From assembly GCA_965218775.1 (NCBI GenBank), contig CBDCLS010000004.1:124001-188000 (forward strand): a stretch of 64,000 nt of DNA, given 5' to 3'. Under the pieces are notes generated by a model. The model did no database searches and had not been told where the DNA came from. It was given only the letters and a program-made list of their open reading frames with translations. Source of the stretch: CAUZIZ01 sp965218775. Its GTDB lineage: Bacteria; Acidobacteriota; UBA6911; RPQK01; JAJDTT01. This document shows, in pieces, positions 9,116 to 17,348 of the stretch (position 1 is the first letter of the stretch; every line of letters begins with the position of its first letter). The position numbers were made by a program, and so were the translations under genes.

Positions 9116-10360
9116 ATGATGCAACTCACTGCTGAACAAGATGCTGTATTGAAGGGCGAACGTGGTCCCTTTCTGGCCAAGTATCTTAGGTGGTCCCTAC
9201 TCTGGGGCGAGGCTATGGGCGCCACCAGGCTGGTACCTGTCACAAATGTTCACTGTATCCTGCGTACTCCCAGCTTGCCGGGGCTTTCGGATCACACGCT
9301 GGATACTTACTTTGACGAGTTTCGGCAGCTCTGCCAGGAGAACGTAAAGTGCATCACTCTGACCCACGCGAATTGTAGAGACCTGGCTGCGCTTCGGGAA
9401 AAGGGCTTGAATGAGAAGGAGCTCCAATTCCAGCCGGAGCTGCAGCAACTGGCACAGAAGGCGGGGGTCAGGACGACCTGGACCTGTGCTCCCTACCAGG
9501 TGGGAGGGATGCCCACCTTCGGTGAGATCTGTGCCTGGACGGAGTCTTCCGCAGTGGTCTACGCCAACTCCATGGTCGGAGCCCGCACCACCCGCAATGG
9601 CATGGAGAGTTCGCTGGCGGCGGCGTTTCTGGGCTGGGTGCCGGAGTTCGGAGTTCTACTCGACGAGCATCGCAAGGCCACGGTCCGAGTCGACGTCGAC
9701 GTTGAAATGCGGTCGACCACGGACTGGGGTGCGCTGGGCTACTTCGCGGGCGAGCTTGCGGGTTCACAGATTCCGGTCTTTGATCAGGTCGAGAAGATCT
9801 CTCCCGAAGAAGCCAAACAACTCTCCGCATCGCTTCCTTATGCCGGCCGCGGCACCGCGATGTTCCACATGGTTGGCATCACCCCCGAAGCTCCGACTCT
9901 GGAAAGTGCCCTCGATCCTGGCCAACCCGCCGAGCGGCTGGTCTTTGACAAAAAGGCCCGTCAGGAAACCTACCAGAAAATGAACATGATGGATGAGGGA
10001 GAGGAGATCGATGCCATCACGCTGGGATGCCCTTTCAGTTCCCTCGACGAGATGCGGGAGATCTCCGAGGTCCTCACCAACCGCAAGGTTGCTCCGGGAG
10101 TCACACTTCTTGTCTGCACCGCAAGGGACACGCTGACAGAGGCCAAGAGTCTGGGCTATACCGAGATAATCGAGGAGGCAGGCGCGACCATTCTTTGCGA
10201 TATCTGCCCCGGTGCCCAGGGGCATATGCGTCCCCGTAACTTCATCTCGAACTCCTTCAAACAGGCCTTCTACGGCCGCAGCGCGCTCCGATCCCGAACC
10301 GCCGTGGCGACGCTGGAGCGATGCGTTGAAGGGGCGGTCAGCGGACGTTGGATGGGATGA
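9116..10360 (+). CDS. Aconitase X, large catalytic subunit (DUF521)
   Basis: This 414-residue protein is the catalytic half of a split aconitase X. I start it at ATG 9116 (or 9119), MMQLTAEQDAVLKGERG, because AcnX proteins begin with this LT.EQ..L.GE.G pattern; the upstream open frame overlaps a gene relic. Family segments include TCAPYQVGGMPTFGEICAWTESSAVVYANSMVGARTTRNG and CDICPGAQGH near the C-terminus, carrying cysteines suited to bind the iron-sulphur cluster. Characterised bacterial AcnX enzymes dehydrate cis-3-hydroxy-L-proline; archaeal ones act on phosphomevalonate. The substrate here is unproven. It overlaps the small-subunit start by four bases (ATGA), so the two are translationally coupled. 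Confidence 0.85.
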   Translation: MMQLTAEQDAVLKGERGPFLAKYLRWSLLWGEAMGATRLVPVTNVHCILRTPSLPGLSDHTLDTYFDEFRQLCQENVKCITLTHANCRDLAALREKGLNEKELQFQPELQQLAQKAGVRTTWTCAPYQVGGMPTFGEICAWTESSAVVYANSMVGARTTRNGMESSLAAAFLGWVPEFGVLLDEHRKATVRVDVDVEMRSTTDWGALGYFAGELAGSQIPVFDQVEKISPEEAKQLSASLPYAGRGTAMFHMVGITPEAPTLESALDPGQPAERLVFDKKARQETYQKMNMMDEGEEIDAITLGCPFSSLDEMREISEVLTNRKVAPGVTLLVCTARDTLTEAKSLGYTEIIEEAGATILCDICPGAQGHMRPRNFISNSFKQAFYGRSALRSRTAVATLERCVEGAVSGRWMG

Positions 10361-10770
10361 AGGAGAAGAAGGTCATCAGCGGAAAGCGAATTGTGGACGG
10401 CAAGGCTTCGGGTGAGGCCATCGTCAGCGATGCGGCACTCTGCTTCCGATCCCAGTTCGATCCCACCACAGGGAAGGTGATCGATTCCCAGCATCCACTC
10501 TACGAACGCAGTCTGGCCCAGAAGGTGCTGGTAATGCCCTCAACCACTGGCTCCTTCGGCAATACCATGCACATCAGGGTTGCCGCTCTGGAGAACCAGG
10601 CTCCGGCGGCCCTGATCAATCTCGAGCCAGACTCTCCTTCGGTATTGGGCTGTGTCATCGCCGAGATACCCTTCATACAGATTGGCAGTGAGGATCTGGA
10701 GTCGATTCAAGACGGCGACTGGGTCGAAGTGGACGCCTCGAACGAGTCGATCACCGTCTTCGAGAAGTGA
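10357..10770 (+). CDS. Aconitase X, small swivel subunit (DUF126)
   Basis: About 137 residues from ATG 10357; a TTG nine bases earlier is an alternative. The sequence begins with GKRIVDGKASGEAIVSDAALCFRSQFDPTTGKVID and continues with LVMPSTTGSFGNTMHIRVAALENQAPAALI, the typical swivel domain that closes over the AcnX active site. The conserved PSTTGS serine loop is present. Together with the overlapping upstream gene this forms one heterodimeric dehydratase, the separate-subunit arrangement rather than the fused form. Nothing obvious follows in the same direction for 1.8 kb. Confidence 0.88.
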   Translation: MKEKKVISGKRIVDGKASGEAIVSDAALCFRSQFDPTTGKVIDSQHPLYERSLAQKVLVMPSTTGSFGNTMHIRVAALENQAPAALINLEPDSPSVLGCVIAEIPFIQIGSEDLESIQDGDWVEVDASNESITVFEK

Positions 10771-11270
10771 ACCCCATGTTACACGTCTTGTCCACGACCT
10801 GAAGATCACCGGCTCGGGAGAGACGACGTCCTTCCGACGCCTTTCAAGTTCTCGGGCTGGCCGCGGACACCCAGCAGGATCCAAGAAGGTGAATCCTGAA
10901 GGGATTCCGTCCTCCAGCCCAGGGTTTCCGTACGCGTTTAGCGTCTTCTCCCTTGCCCGTGCATGTTCCTGACAATCCCTCGCTTTTCTCTGCCATCATG
11001 GACATCTTGCGGCGCTTGCACGTTGCCGCCAATGACGATGTAAAGCGGGCGGAGAAAACGAGGTTGTCTGAAATCGTGTCAGTGCCGACCGGGTTGGTCA
11101 AGGGCTTGGATACGACCGAAAGATGAAGTCGGGCAAGGGCACGGGCGCGGGCAAAGGCAAGGGAGGGCGCTAAACACATACGGAAACCCTGGGCTGACAG
11201 ACACAATCCCGTTGGGATTGACCTCGATGGTTTCTTGCTGTGTCCACTTCTCTCACCTTTGAAGAACCGA
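10771..11270. repeat. Gene-free region with an 18-bp inverted repeat and a hairpin repeat
   Basis: No coding frame is convincing. A perfect 18-bp inverted repeat (CAGCCCAGGGTTTCCGTA at 10915-10932, its complement at 11179-11196) brackets about 246 bp. The right arm runs into a 38-base unit (11189-11226) that recurs at 60894-60931. I read the whole as a non-autonomous palindromic repeat between the convergent aconitase X and oxidoreductase genes. Confidence 0.6.
11189..11226 (+). repeat. 38-base dispersed hairpin repeat, copy A
   Basis: It contains the hairpin CAATCCCGTTGGGATTG and ends in ACCTCG. The copy at 60894-60931 matches 33 of 38 positions, and its hairpin reads CAACCCCGTTGGGGTTG. Two of the changes are on opposite arms and keep the pairing. 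Confidence 0.7.
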
Positions 11271-12464
11271 TCAGCTGATGTTCTGCTCTTGTCCCGTCTC
11301 CGAAGAGCGATAAGCACCGAAGATCACTCGGAGCACCTGCAGGCAATCCCGACCTGTAAGAGGGGCCTCTCCCGTTCCTGCCGAGGCCTTGATCGCCGCC
11401 TGCACCAGGAGTTGGTAGCTGTTGACGTCGGTTGGTAGAGGGATCGATTGAAGCCCTTCCGGCGCGTCGGGGTGTGTCGACTGCCAGTCCAACTGCAGCC
11501 GCGAATCGGATTTGTGTCGAGAACCACTGATTCGAAGCCAACCCTTCGAACCCCAAATCGTGACTGCGGATTGGTACCCCCCCTGCTCTAGATAATAGCC
11601 ACCATGAAAGGTGCCCACCATTCCGCCCTTGAACTGCAGCGCTAGTGCTTCCGCGTCCTCGATTTCGACGGGTTGCCCGCCTACGTTCCTGCAAACGGCG
11701 GAGACCTTGGCGATGGGATCGTCGGCCAGATACTGAATCAGATCCAAATTGTGTATTCCCAGCCAGATCAGATGTCCTCCTCCGGCCTTGTTCTTGAAGG
11801 CGAACCAGGAGTTTTGATAGCTCGCTCGAGTCAAGCGAGTCTGGTCCTTTACCTGAAAAACCTGGGTGCCATAGAGCTTTCCCAAAAATCCGGAACGGAT
11901 CAACTCCTTCGCCTTGATTGCCGAGGGGTGCAGTCGTCCGGGAAGAGCCAACATCAAGTGTAAATTCCTGGATTCAGCAAGCTGCACCAGGGGCTCGAAG
12001 TCCTCTGCTCGGACGCAAGCTGGTTTCTCGGCGAGGACGCTGCAGTTTCCCTCCAGTGCCCTCCGGATTCGATCCGGTGCCAGGTGCGCCTCCAGAGAGA
12101 CGAGCACCATGTGCGGCTTGAATTTCTCGATCATCTGACGATAATCGCGGAACTTTCCGAGAACCGGGAACTGTTGCCCTAGCGAGCTCTCCGCCTGCCC
12201 AAACGTTGCACCGGTCTCATCCGAGATGGCAACCCCTGCCAATCCCTCACTGGTCGCCAGGGCATCAAGATAGATGCTCAGGTGGGGCCCCTTCTTTTGA
12301 GTGATGACCCCTACTCTGATGGAGTCTTTCCCTTTATCCGAGGCCTCTGGGGATCGGGTTGCGGACAGCAATTCGCCCGCGGAGAATCCAGTCCCTACCG
12401 TGAGCGAAGAAAGCACCACCCCACCGGCACGAGTCGTCTTCTTCAGGAAGGTTCTTCTTTTCAT
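11271..12464 (-). CDS. Tat-exported Gfo/Idh/MocA-family oxidoreductase
   Basis: This is a 397-residue NAD(P)-dependent oxidoreductase. The N-terminus MKRRTFLKKTTRAGGVVLSS is a Tat-type leader, although the usual twin Arg is RR followed by TFLKK. A Rossmann-type first domain follows (IRVGVITQKKGPHLSIYL), with the family EKP motif in SVLAEKPACV, then a C-terminal alpha/beta domain with GGGHLIWLGIHNLDLIQYL. The nucleotide-binding glycines of the first strand are weak compared with the plus-strand paralogue at 12583. It is divergent from that paralogue, with about 120 bp between the starts. The substrate is probably a sugar or cyclic polyol, but the sequence does not tell. Confidence 0.82.
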   Translation of the reverse strand: MKRRTFLKKTTRAGGVVLSSLTVGTGFSAGELLSATRSPEASDKGKDSIRVGVITQKKGPHLSIYLDALATSEGLAGVAISDETGATFGQAESSLGQQFPVLGKFRDYRQMIEKFKPHMVLVSLEAHLAPDRIRRALEGNCSVLAEKPACVRAEDFEPLVQLAESRNLHLMLALPGRLHPSAIKAKELIRSGFLGKLYGTQVFQVKDQTRLTRASYQNSWFAFKNKAGGGHLIWLGIHNLDLIQYLADDPIAKVSAVCRNVGGQPVEIEDAEALALQFKGGMVGTFHGGYYLEQGGYQSAVTIWGSKGWLRISGSRHKSDSRLQLDWQSTHPDAPEGLQSIPLPTDVNSYQLLVQAAIKASAGTGEAPLTGRDCLQVLRVIFGAYRSSETGQEQNIS

Positions 12465-12582
12465 GATTGGAGTTTAGCAGTCCCTCTTCGAGAAATCGAT
12501 GAAGCCGAACTCTGGTAGTCCCGAGCGCTACACAGGATGTTATTATTGGTCGCCCTCTACGCCAGAATTGAGGACTACTTTT

Positions 12583-13713
12583 ATGTCGGCTTCTGGAAGC
12601 AACAACGTCTACCGGGCAGCACTGATCGGGTGCGGGTCGATGGGCAGCTATTGCATGGACGAGATCGCGGGCTTGAGGGGCAGGATGATCTTGCCCTTCG
12701 GTCATTCCGAAGTCCTGAAAACTCATTCCCGAACCGACTTGGTAGCGGGAGCCGATCCCGATCCGAAGCGACTCCAGGATTTCGGAAAACGCTGGGAGGT
12801 CGATCGGCTCTACTCCAACCACCGGCAAATGCTCGAAGCCCAGCGCCCCGAGATTGTCAGCATTGCCAGCCCTCCCTCCCTCCATCCCCAGCATATCCAG
12901 GACTGCGTTGAAGCCGGAGTCCGCGGGATCTTTTGCGAAAAGCCCTTGTGTCCGACACTCGGCGAAGCCGATGCAATACTCCGAGCTTGCGAGGCAGGCG
13001 GAGTCTCGCTTTCCATCAACCACACGCGGCGCGGAGATCCCTTTGTGCTCCGCACCCGAGAGCTGCTCGAACACGGAGAGATCGGGGAGGTGTTGTCCCT
13101 CTCCATGACCTGGCCCGGACGCCTCTTCCTGAGTGGAACGCATTTCTACGATCTGGCGAACTACTTTGCCGGCGATTGCCCTACCCGTTGGCTTATCGGC
13201 CACTCCGAGGACCCTGCAGCCGAAATGTCGGTTGTGCCCACCCAGCGAGGTGTGGACGTCGGGGGGACAGCCTATGCCGTTTACCAGAATGGGATTCGGG
13301 TCTTCTTCAACGGCAGGGATGGACACAGCGCCACGCGCAGTGAAATCTGCGGTACCGAAGGAGTGATCAGCTGGAGCGGCAATGATACCCGGTTGTGGAA
13401 GCGGAACCGGAACAGCCACTTCCGGGAGCTGCTGCAACACCCCTTCCCCCAGATGATGAGATATACCGCTCCCATGCTCTATCTCCTGGAAGATCTGATG
13501 GAGGCTATCGAAACCGGACGCGATCCCCTTTCCAATGGAGGCACCGGCCGACACGCTTTGGAGCAGATTCTGGCCACGCACTACTCATCTCAACATGACA
13601 GCTGCAAGGTTCGTTTCCCCCTCAAGGATCTCGACACCAGGCCCCCGTTCCAGTGGTTCGGAGAAGGGGGCGAGGCGGTCGATCGCTCTGTCGCTGCCGG
13701 AGGAGCGGAGTGA
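12583..13713 (+). CDS. Cytoplasmic Gfo/Idh/MocA-family oxidoreductase
   Basis: I start at ATG 12583 (MSASGSNNVYRAALIGCGSMG), with GAGGA about nine bases upstream; an open frame reaches back to 12499. The GCGSMG nucleotide-binding loop (about residues 16-21), the EKPLCPTLGEA motif (about 117) and the SGTHFYDLANYFAGD segment with the conserved His define the family. There is no signal peptide, unlike the divergent neighbour. It leads the run of transporter and hydrolase genes that follow on the same strand, so it probably oxidises the imported compound or a product of it. The gap to the transporter gene is about 85 bp. Confidence 0.87.
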   Translation: MSASGSNNVYRAALIGCGSMGSYCMDEIAGLRGRMILPFGHSEVLKTHSRTDLVAGADPDPKRLQDFGKRWEVDRLYSNHRQMLEAQRPEIVSIASPPSLHPQHIQDCVEAGVRGIFCEKPLCPTLGEADAILRACEAGGVSLSINHTRRGDPFVLRTRELLEHGEIGEVLSLSMTWPGRLFLSGTHFYDLANYFAGDCPTRWLIGHSEDPAAEMSVVPTQRGVDVGGTAYAVYQNGIRVFFNGRDGHSATRSEICGTEGVISWSGNDTRLWKRNRNSHFRELLQHPFPQMMRYTAPMLYLLEDLMEAIETGRDPLSNGGTGRHALEQILATHYSSQHDSCKVRFPLKDLDTRPPFQWFGEGGEAVDRSVAAGGAE

Positions 13714-13798
13714 TGCGGTTTCCTGGGCTCAGGAGCCACCATCCGTGCGCCCACTTGCTCCTACTAAGCCACTGGATCAACCCTTCCGCAGAGCGACC

Positions 13799-15433
13799 AT
13801 GTCAAGACTGAAGCGGCTACTTCGGACTGGGGCGCTGGCAGCACTCATGCTGCCTCTGGTCTGCTGTGGCCCACCCTTCACAACGCAGCCAGACGGAAGC
13901 GAGACAGGATCCGACAGCGACACCAAGACACTCCGTTTTGTCTGGATCGGGGACCTCACCCCGCTGTGGCATCCCGCAGCCTATCAGACCTTCAGCCAAG
14001 CAGTGGTCTTCTATCTCCTCTTCAACACCCTGGTGAAGCTGGACATTGATCTGACGACAATCATTCCGGACCTGGCTGAGAGGTGGGAAGTCAGTCCCGA
14101 TGCCAGCGTCTACACATTCCACCTGCACCGCGATGTCCGCTGGCACGATGGAACCCCCTTCTCCGCGGAGGACGTCCGCTTCACGTTTGAACGCCAGGTC
14201 CTGGAATCGTACCGATACGTCAAATACCTCGAAGCGGTGGAAGGAGCCCAGGACTATAAGGAGGGCAGGACTGAAGGCATCTCGGGACTCGAGTTGCTGG
14301 ACACCCACACCATCCGCGTCACCCTGGGCTTTCCCGATGCCCTCTTCCTCCACCGCCTCACCGAGCCAAGCTGCGTCATCATCCCCGAGCATGTCCTGAA
14401 GGGACTACCTCCAGATGCAGTTGAATCGACCAAGTTCGCCTCGTCTTCGCCGGTTGGAACTGGCCCCTACAAGTTTGTTCGGTACCTGACCGATCAGATG
14501 GCCGAATTCGATGTCAATCCGGACTACTTCAAGGGCAAACCCCAGATTGAGAAGGTCTTCATGAAGCGGCTCCGCTCTGAGGTGGCATTCGCCCAACTCG
14601 AGAGCGGCGAGCTCGACCTGGCCCTACGCCTGAAGCTGTTTGGATTCGAGCGGCTCACCGGGCTTGACCGTCTCAACGTCATCTCCGGACCTGGGGTCGG
14701 GATGACCTCCTTATACTTCACAGGCGAGGACCCTCGCCTTCAAGACAGACGCATTCGCCAGGCCATCTACCATGCGCTCGATCGGAAGAGTATCGTCAAG
14801 CACGTATTCCGGGGGCGCGCCCGGGTGCTTCGGGGGGCTCCCCCGGCATTGGACGGCTACGCCGACCTGAATCCCTACGACTACAATCCGGAAAAATCGA
14901 GACGGCTGCTGCGGGAGGCGGGATTCGATTTCGAGCCTCCCCTTCGCATCGTGTACGATCAGACCTATCCCAGCGCTCCCATGATCTTTCCGATCATCGA
15001 GCATCAGCTGCGGCAGGTCGGGATCAACGTCCGTCTCGACGCCATGGACTCGACCGCCTTCATCGCTCGGATTATGGAACAGCGTCATCTGTTGGAGATG
15101 TTCGGATCCAATGGCGGAGCCTATGGAGTCGGTCCCCACGTGTCGGCGACCTACTACAACTGCCACAGAAAGGAATGGCAATCTGGGTACCTGAACTGCG
15201 AGCTCGATGATCTCTTTGTCCAGGCTAGCCGGGTCACCGAGCTCGACCAGCGCGACGAGATCTACCACCAGGTGGCGAAGATCCTCAATCGGGATGTACC
15301 CACTCTGCCGTTGTGGTCGCGTCACGACTTTCATGCTGCCACCAAGCGCCTTGGAGGTGGGTTCAAGATCTACCGGGATTCGAGGCGCACGTTCTCCAAT
15401 ATTGAGACCTGGACGCTTTCCAGTGAGCAGTGA
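13799..15433 (+). CDS. Peptide/nickel-type ABC transporter substrate-binding lipoprotein
   Basis: The start ATG 13799 gives MSRLKRLLRTGALAALMLPLVCCG, a lipoprotein-like signal with Cys near residue 23. The mature protein is a cluster C (SBP_bac_5) binding protein: LVKLDIDLTTIIPDLAERWEVSPDASVYTFHL, the family segment RDVRWHDGTPFSAEDVRFTFE, and VGTGPYKFVRYL. Its length of 544 residues fits. The stop TGA lies inside a heptamer repeat tract that also provides the start of the next permease gene. Ligands of this family include peptides, opines, glycosides and metal chelates, so the name does not define the substrate. Confidence 0.9.
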   Translation: MSRLKRLLRTGALAALMLPLVCCGPPFTTQPDGSETGSDSDTKTLRFVWIGDLTPLWHPAAYQTFSQAVVFYLLFNTLVKLDIDLTTIIPDLAERWEVSPDASVYTFHLHRDVRWHDGTPFSAEDVRFTFERQVLESYRYVKYLEAVEGAQDYKEGRTEGISGLELLDTHTIRVTLGFPDALFLHRLTEPSCVIIPEHVLKGLPPDAVESTKFASSSPVGTGPYKFVRYLTDQMAEFDVNPDYFKGKPQIEKVFMKRLRSEVAFAQLESGELDLALRLKLFGFERLTGLDRLNVISGPGVGMTSLYFTGEDPRLQDRRIRQAIYHALDRKSIVKHVFRGRARVLRGAPPALDGYADLNPYDYNPEKSRRLLREAGFDFEPPLRIVYDQTYPSAPMIFPIIEHQLRQVGINVRLDAMDSTAFIARIMEQRHLLEMFGSNGGAYGVGPHVSATYYNCHRKEWQSGYLNCELDDLFVQASRVTELDQRDEIYHQVAKILNRDVPTLPLWSRHDFHAATKRLGGGFKIYRDSRRTFSNIETWTLSSEQ

Positions 15434-15456
15434 GCAGTGAGGAGTGAGCAGTGAGC
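15421..15456 (+). repeat. AGTGAGC heptamer repeat tract between transporter genes
   Basis: Five tandem units of AGTGAGC, one of them altered to AGTGAGG. The tract contains the TGA stop of the binding-protein gene (15431-15433) and the GTG start of the permease gene (15451). The altered unit creates GAGGAG, a ribosome-binding site at suitable distance. Related units occur at 19509-19520 and 29109-29310. Confidence 0.85.
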
Positions 15457-16419
15457 CAATTCGTCCTGCATCGTCTACTCATCTCTGTCCCCGTCTTGCT
15501 CGGTATCACCTTTATTGCGTTCGCGGCGCTCTCGCTGGCACCGGGCGACCCCCTGATGGCTCGCTTGGATCCCAGCGTTCTTGCCCAACAATCGCCGGAG
15601 TGGATCGAGGAAAAGCGACGCGAGCTGGGTCTTGACCAGCCCGTCCCTATACGATACCTACGCTGGCTGGAAGGGCTGGTGCGAGGAGATTTCGGGTTTT
15701 CGATCGTCACCCGCCGCTCGATTTCGGAGGAGCTGGCCCTGCGCTTGCCGGTTACCCTGCAACTGATGGGAACAGCGCTGCTGATCGGGCTCGTCCTGGG
15801 TATCCCCTTCGGTGTGATTTCAGCCATCAGGCAGTACTCAAAGCTGGACTATGCGTTGACGGGATTTACCATGGCGATGATCTCCACGCCTACCTTCTTT
15901 CTGGGTCTACTGGCTATCTATGTCTTTGGAGTCTACCTCCGGATCCTGCCTACCAGCGGCATGGCCACACTGGGAGGAGTCCCTTCTCTGGCAGACCGCT
16001 TGAGCCATCTGGTCCTCCCGGCAGGCATTCTGGGCTTGGCAAACGCCGCCCAGCTCATGCGTTACACGCGTGCCAGTATGTTGGAGGTCTTGCGCCGGGA
16101 ATACGTCGTCACGGCCAGGGCGAAGGGTCTTCCGGATACGCCCATATTCTTGAGGCATGCTCTTCGCAACGCGCTGATTCCTATCATCAGTATCTTGGGC
16201 CTGCTCCTTCCGGAGCTAGTAGTTGGGGCAATTGTAACGGAGCAGATCTTTGCCTGGCCCGGCATGGGTTTCATGGCGGTCCGAGCCGCTGCCGATCGCG
16301 ACCCGTCGATGTTGATGGGCGTCGTGTTGGTGGTTGGAACCAGCGTTCTGTTGAGTGGTCTCATTGCCGACATTGCCTATGCGGCCGCCGATCCAAGAGT
16401 CCGAGTCGGCCGGGAGTGA
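15451..16419 (+). CDS. ABC transporter permease, DppB type
   Basis: This 322-residue inner-membrane protein has six hydrophobic segments. It opens with the DppB-type hallmark FVLHRLLISVPVLLGITFIAF...LAPGDP, followed by an insertion with the RRELGLDQPVPIRYLRWL motif. The EAA-loop for ATPase contact reads REYVVTARAKGLPDTPIFLRHALRNALIPII. The GTG start lies in the heptamer repeat tract and uses its GAGGAG variant as ribosome-binding site. It pairs with the DppC-type permease at 16435. No ATP-binding subunit gene follows, so ATPases must be encoded elsewhere. Confidence 0.93.
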   Translation: MSQFVLHRLLISVPVLLGITFIAFAALSLAPGDPLMARLDPSVLAQQSPEWIEEKRRELGLDQPVPIRYLRWLEGLVRGDFGFSIVTRRSISEELALRLPVTLQLMGTALLIGLVLGIPFGVISAIRQYSKLDYALTGFTMAMISTPTFFLGLLAIYVFGVYLRILPTSGMATLGGVPSLADRLSHLVLPAGILGLANAAQLMRYTRASMLEVLRREYVVTARAKGLPDTPIFLRHALRNALIPIISILGLLLPELVVGAIVTEQIFAWPGMGFMAVRAAADRDPSMLMGVVLVVGTSVLLSGLIADIAYAAADPRVRVGRE

Positions 16420-16434
16420 CCCTCTAGAACCAAC

Positions 16435-17331
16435 GTGGATCAGATAAGAATGAAAGCTCAGGAAACTGACGAATTCAAGTTCGAGTCGCTGTCTCGCCAG
16501 GTGATGCGCCGCTTCATGCTGCACCACCTCGCGGTGGCAGGGGCCGCGGTCATGCTCCTCATCATCCTGTTGTCCCTGGCCGCCCCGCTGGTAACCGGAC
16601 ACGACCCCCTCGAAGTTCGACTGGATGCCCTGCGCCAGGGTCCCAGCCGCGATCATTGGCTGGGTACTGATCTGATAGGGCGGGATGTATGGAGCCGGAT
16701 AGTGTTCGGGAGTCGCGTTTCCCTGGCCGTCGGTGTCTTCGCGGTTGCCCTCTACACCTTTGTCGGATCCTTTCTGGGCGCACTTGCCGGTTACTTCGGA
16801 GGTCTGTTGGATCAGATCATCATGCGGCTGACGGACACGTTGCTGAGCATCCCTGCGCTCTTGATGGTCATGATCTTTGTATCCATCATCGGGCCAAGTC
16901 TGACTTCTGTGATTGTAGTGATAGGCCTGCTCCAATGGCCTCGTACCTGTCGTCTGATAAGGGGCCAGATCTTGGCAATTCGAGAAGAAGAGTTTGTCAC
17001 AGCAGCTCGCGCTGTCGGCAGCAACACCGCACGAATCATTCTTCGGCACATCCTGCCCAACGCATTCGGTCCTCTGACGGTCCTTTCCACCTTTGGCGTC
17101 GCCAATGCGATCCTTTTGGAAGCAACATTGAGCTTCCTCGGACTGGGGGTTCGTCCACCTACTCCGAGCTGGGGCGGTATGCTCAACGAAGCACAATCGC
17201 CTGCTGTGCTTTCCAGCCTCCCCTGGCTGTGGATGTCCCCGGGCCTGGCAATCGCGATGACCGTTCTGGCCGTGAACTTCATTGGCGACGGTTTGCGGGA
17301 TGCCGTGGATGTGCGCTCTGTTATTAAGTAG
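16435..17331 (+). CDS. ABC transporter permease, DppC type
   Basis: 298 residues with an N-terminal OppC-like helix and six further segments. The DppC signature HWLGTDLIGRDVWSRIVFGSRVSL and the EAA loop REEEFVTAARAVGSNTARIILRHILPN are both clear, as is the C-terminal TPSWGGMLNEAQ. The start is GTG 16435; ATG 16450 is an alternative. It begins 15 bp after the DppB-type gene and forms the second half of the pore. The next gene, an M20 hydrolase, starts 17 bp after its stop, which suggests the imported compound is hydrolysed in the cytoplasm. Confidence 0.93.
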   Translation: MDQIRMKAQETDEFKFESLSRQVMRRFMLHHLAVAGAAVMLLIILLSLAAPLVTGHDPLEVRLDALRQGPSRDHWLGTDLIGRDVWSRIVFGSRVSLAVGVFAVALYTFVGSFLGALAGYFGGLLDQIIMRLTDTLLSIPALLMVMIFVSIIGPSLTSVIVVIGLLQWPRTCRLIRGQILAIREEEFVTAARAVGSNTARIILRHILPNAFGPLTVLSTFGVANAILLEATLSFLGLGVRPPTPSWGGMLNEAQSPAVLSSLPWLWMSPGLAIAMTVLAVNFIGDGLRDAVDVRSVIK

Positions 17332-17348
17332 GCTCTCAAAGATCCGCT

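Noticed and set aside
10844..11317. 157-codon minus-strand frame
   Set aside because: It crosses the inverted repeat and the hairpin repeat, overlaps the end of the oxidoreductase gene in another frame and shows no domain.
15421..15456. Possible CRISPR-like array in the AGTGAGC repeats
   Set aside because: Units are seven bases, without spacers, and no cas genes are nearby. It is a simple short tandem repeat.
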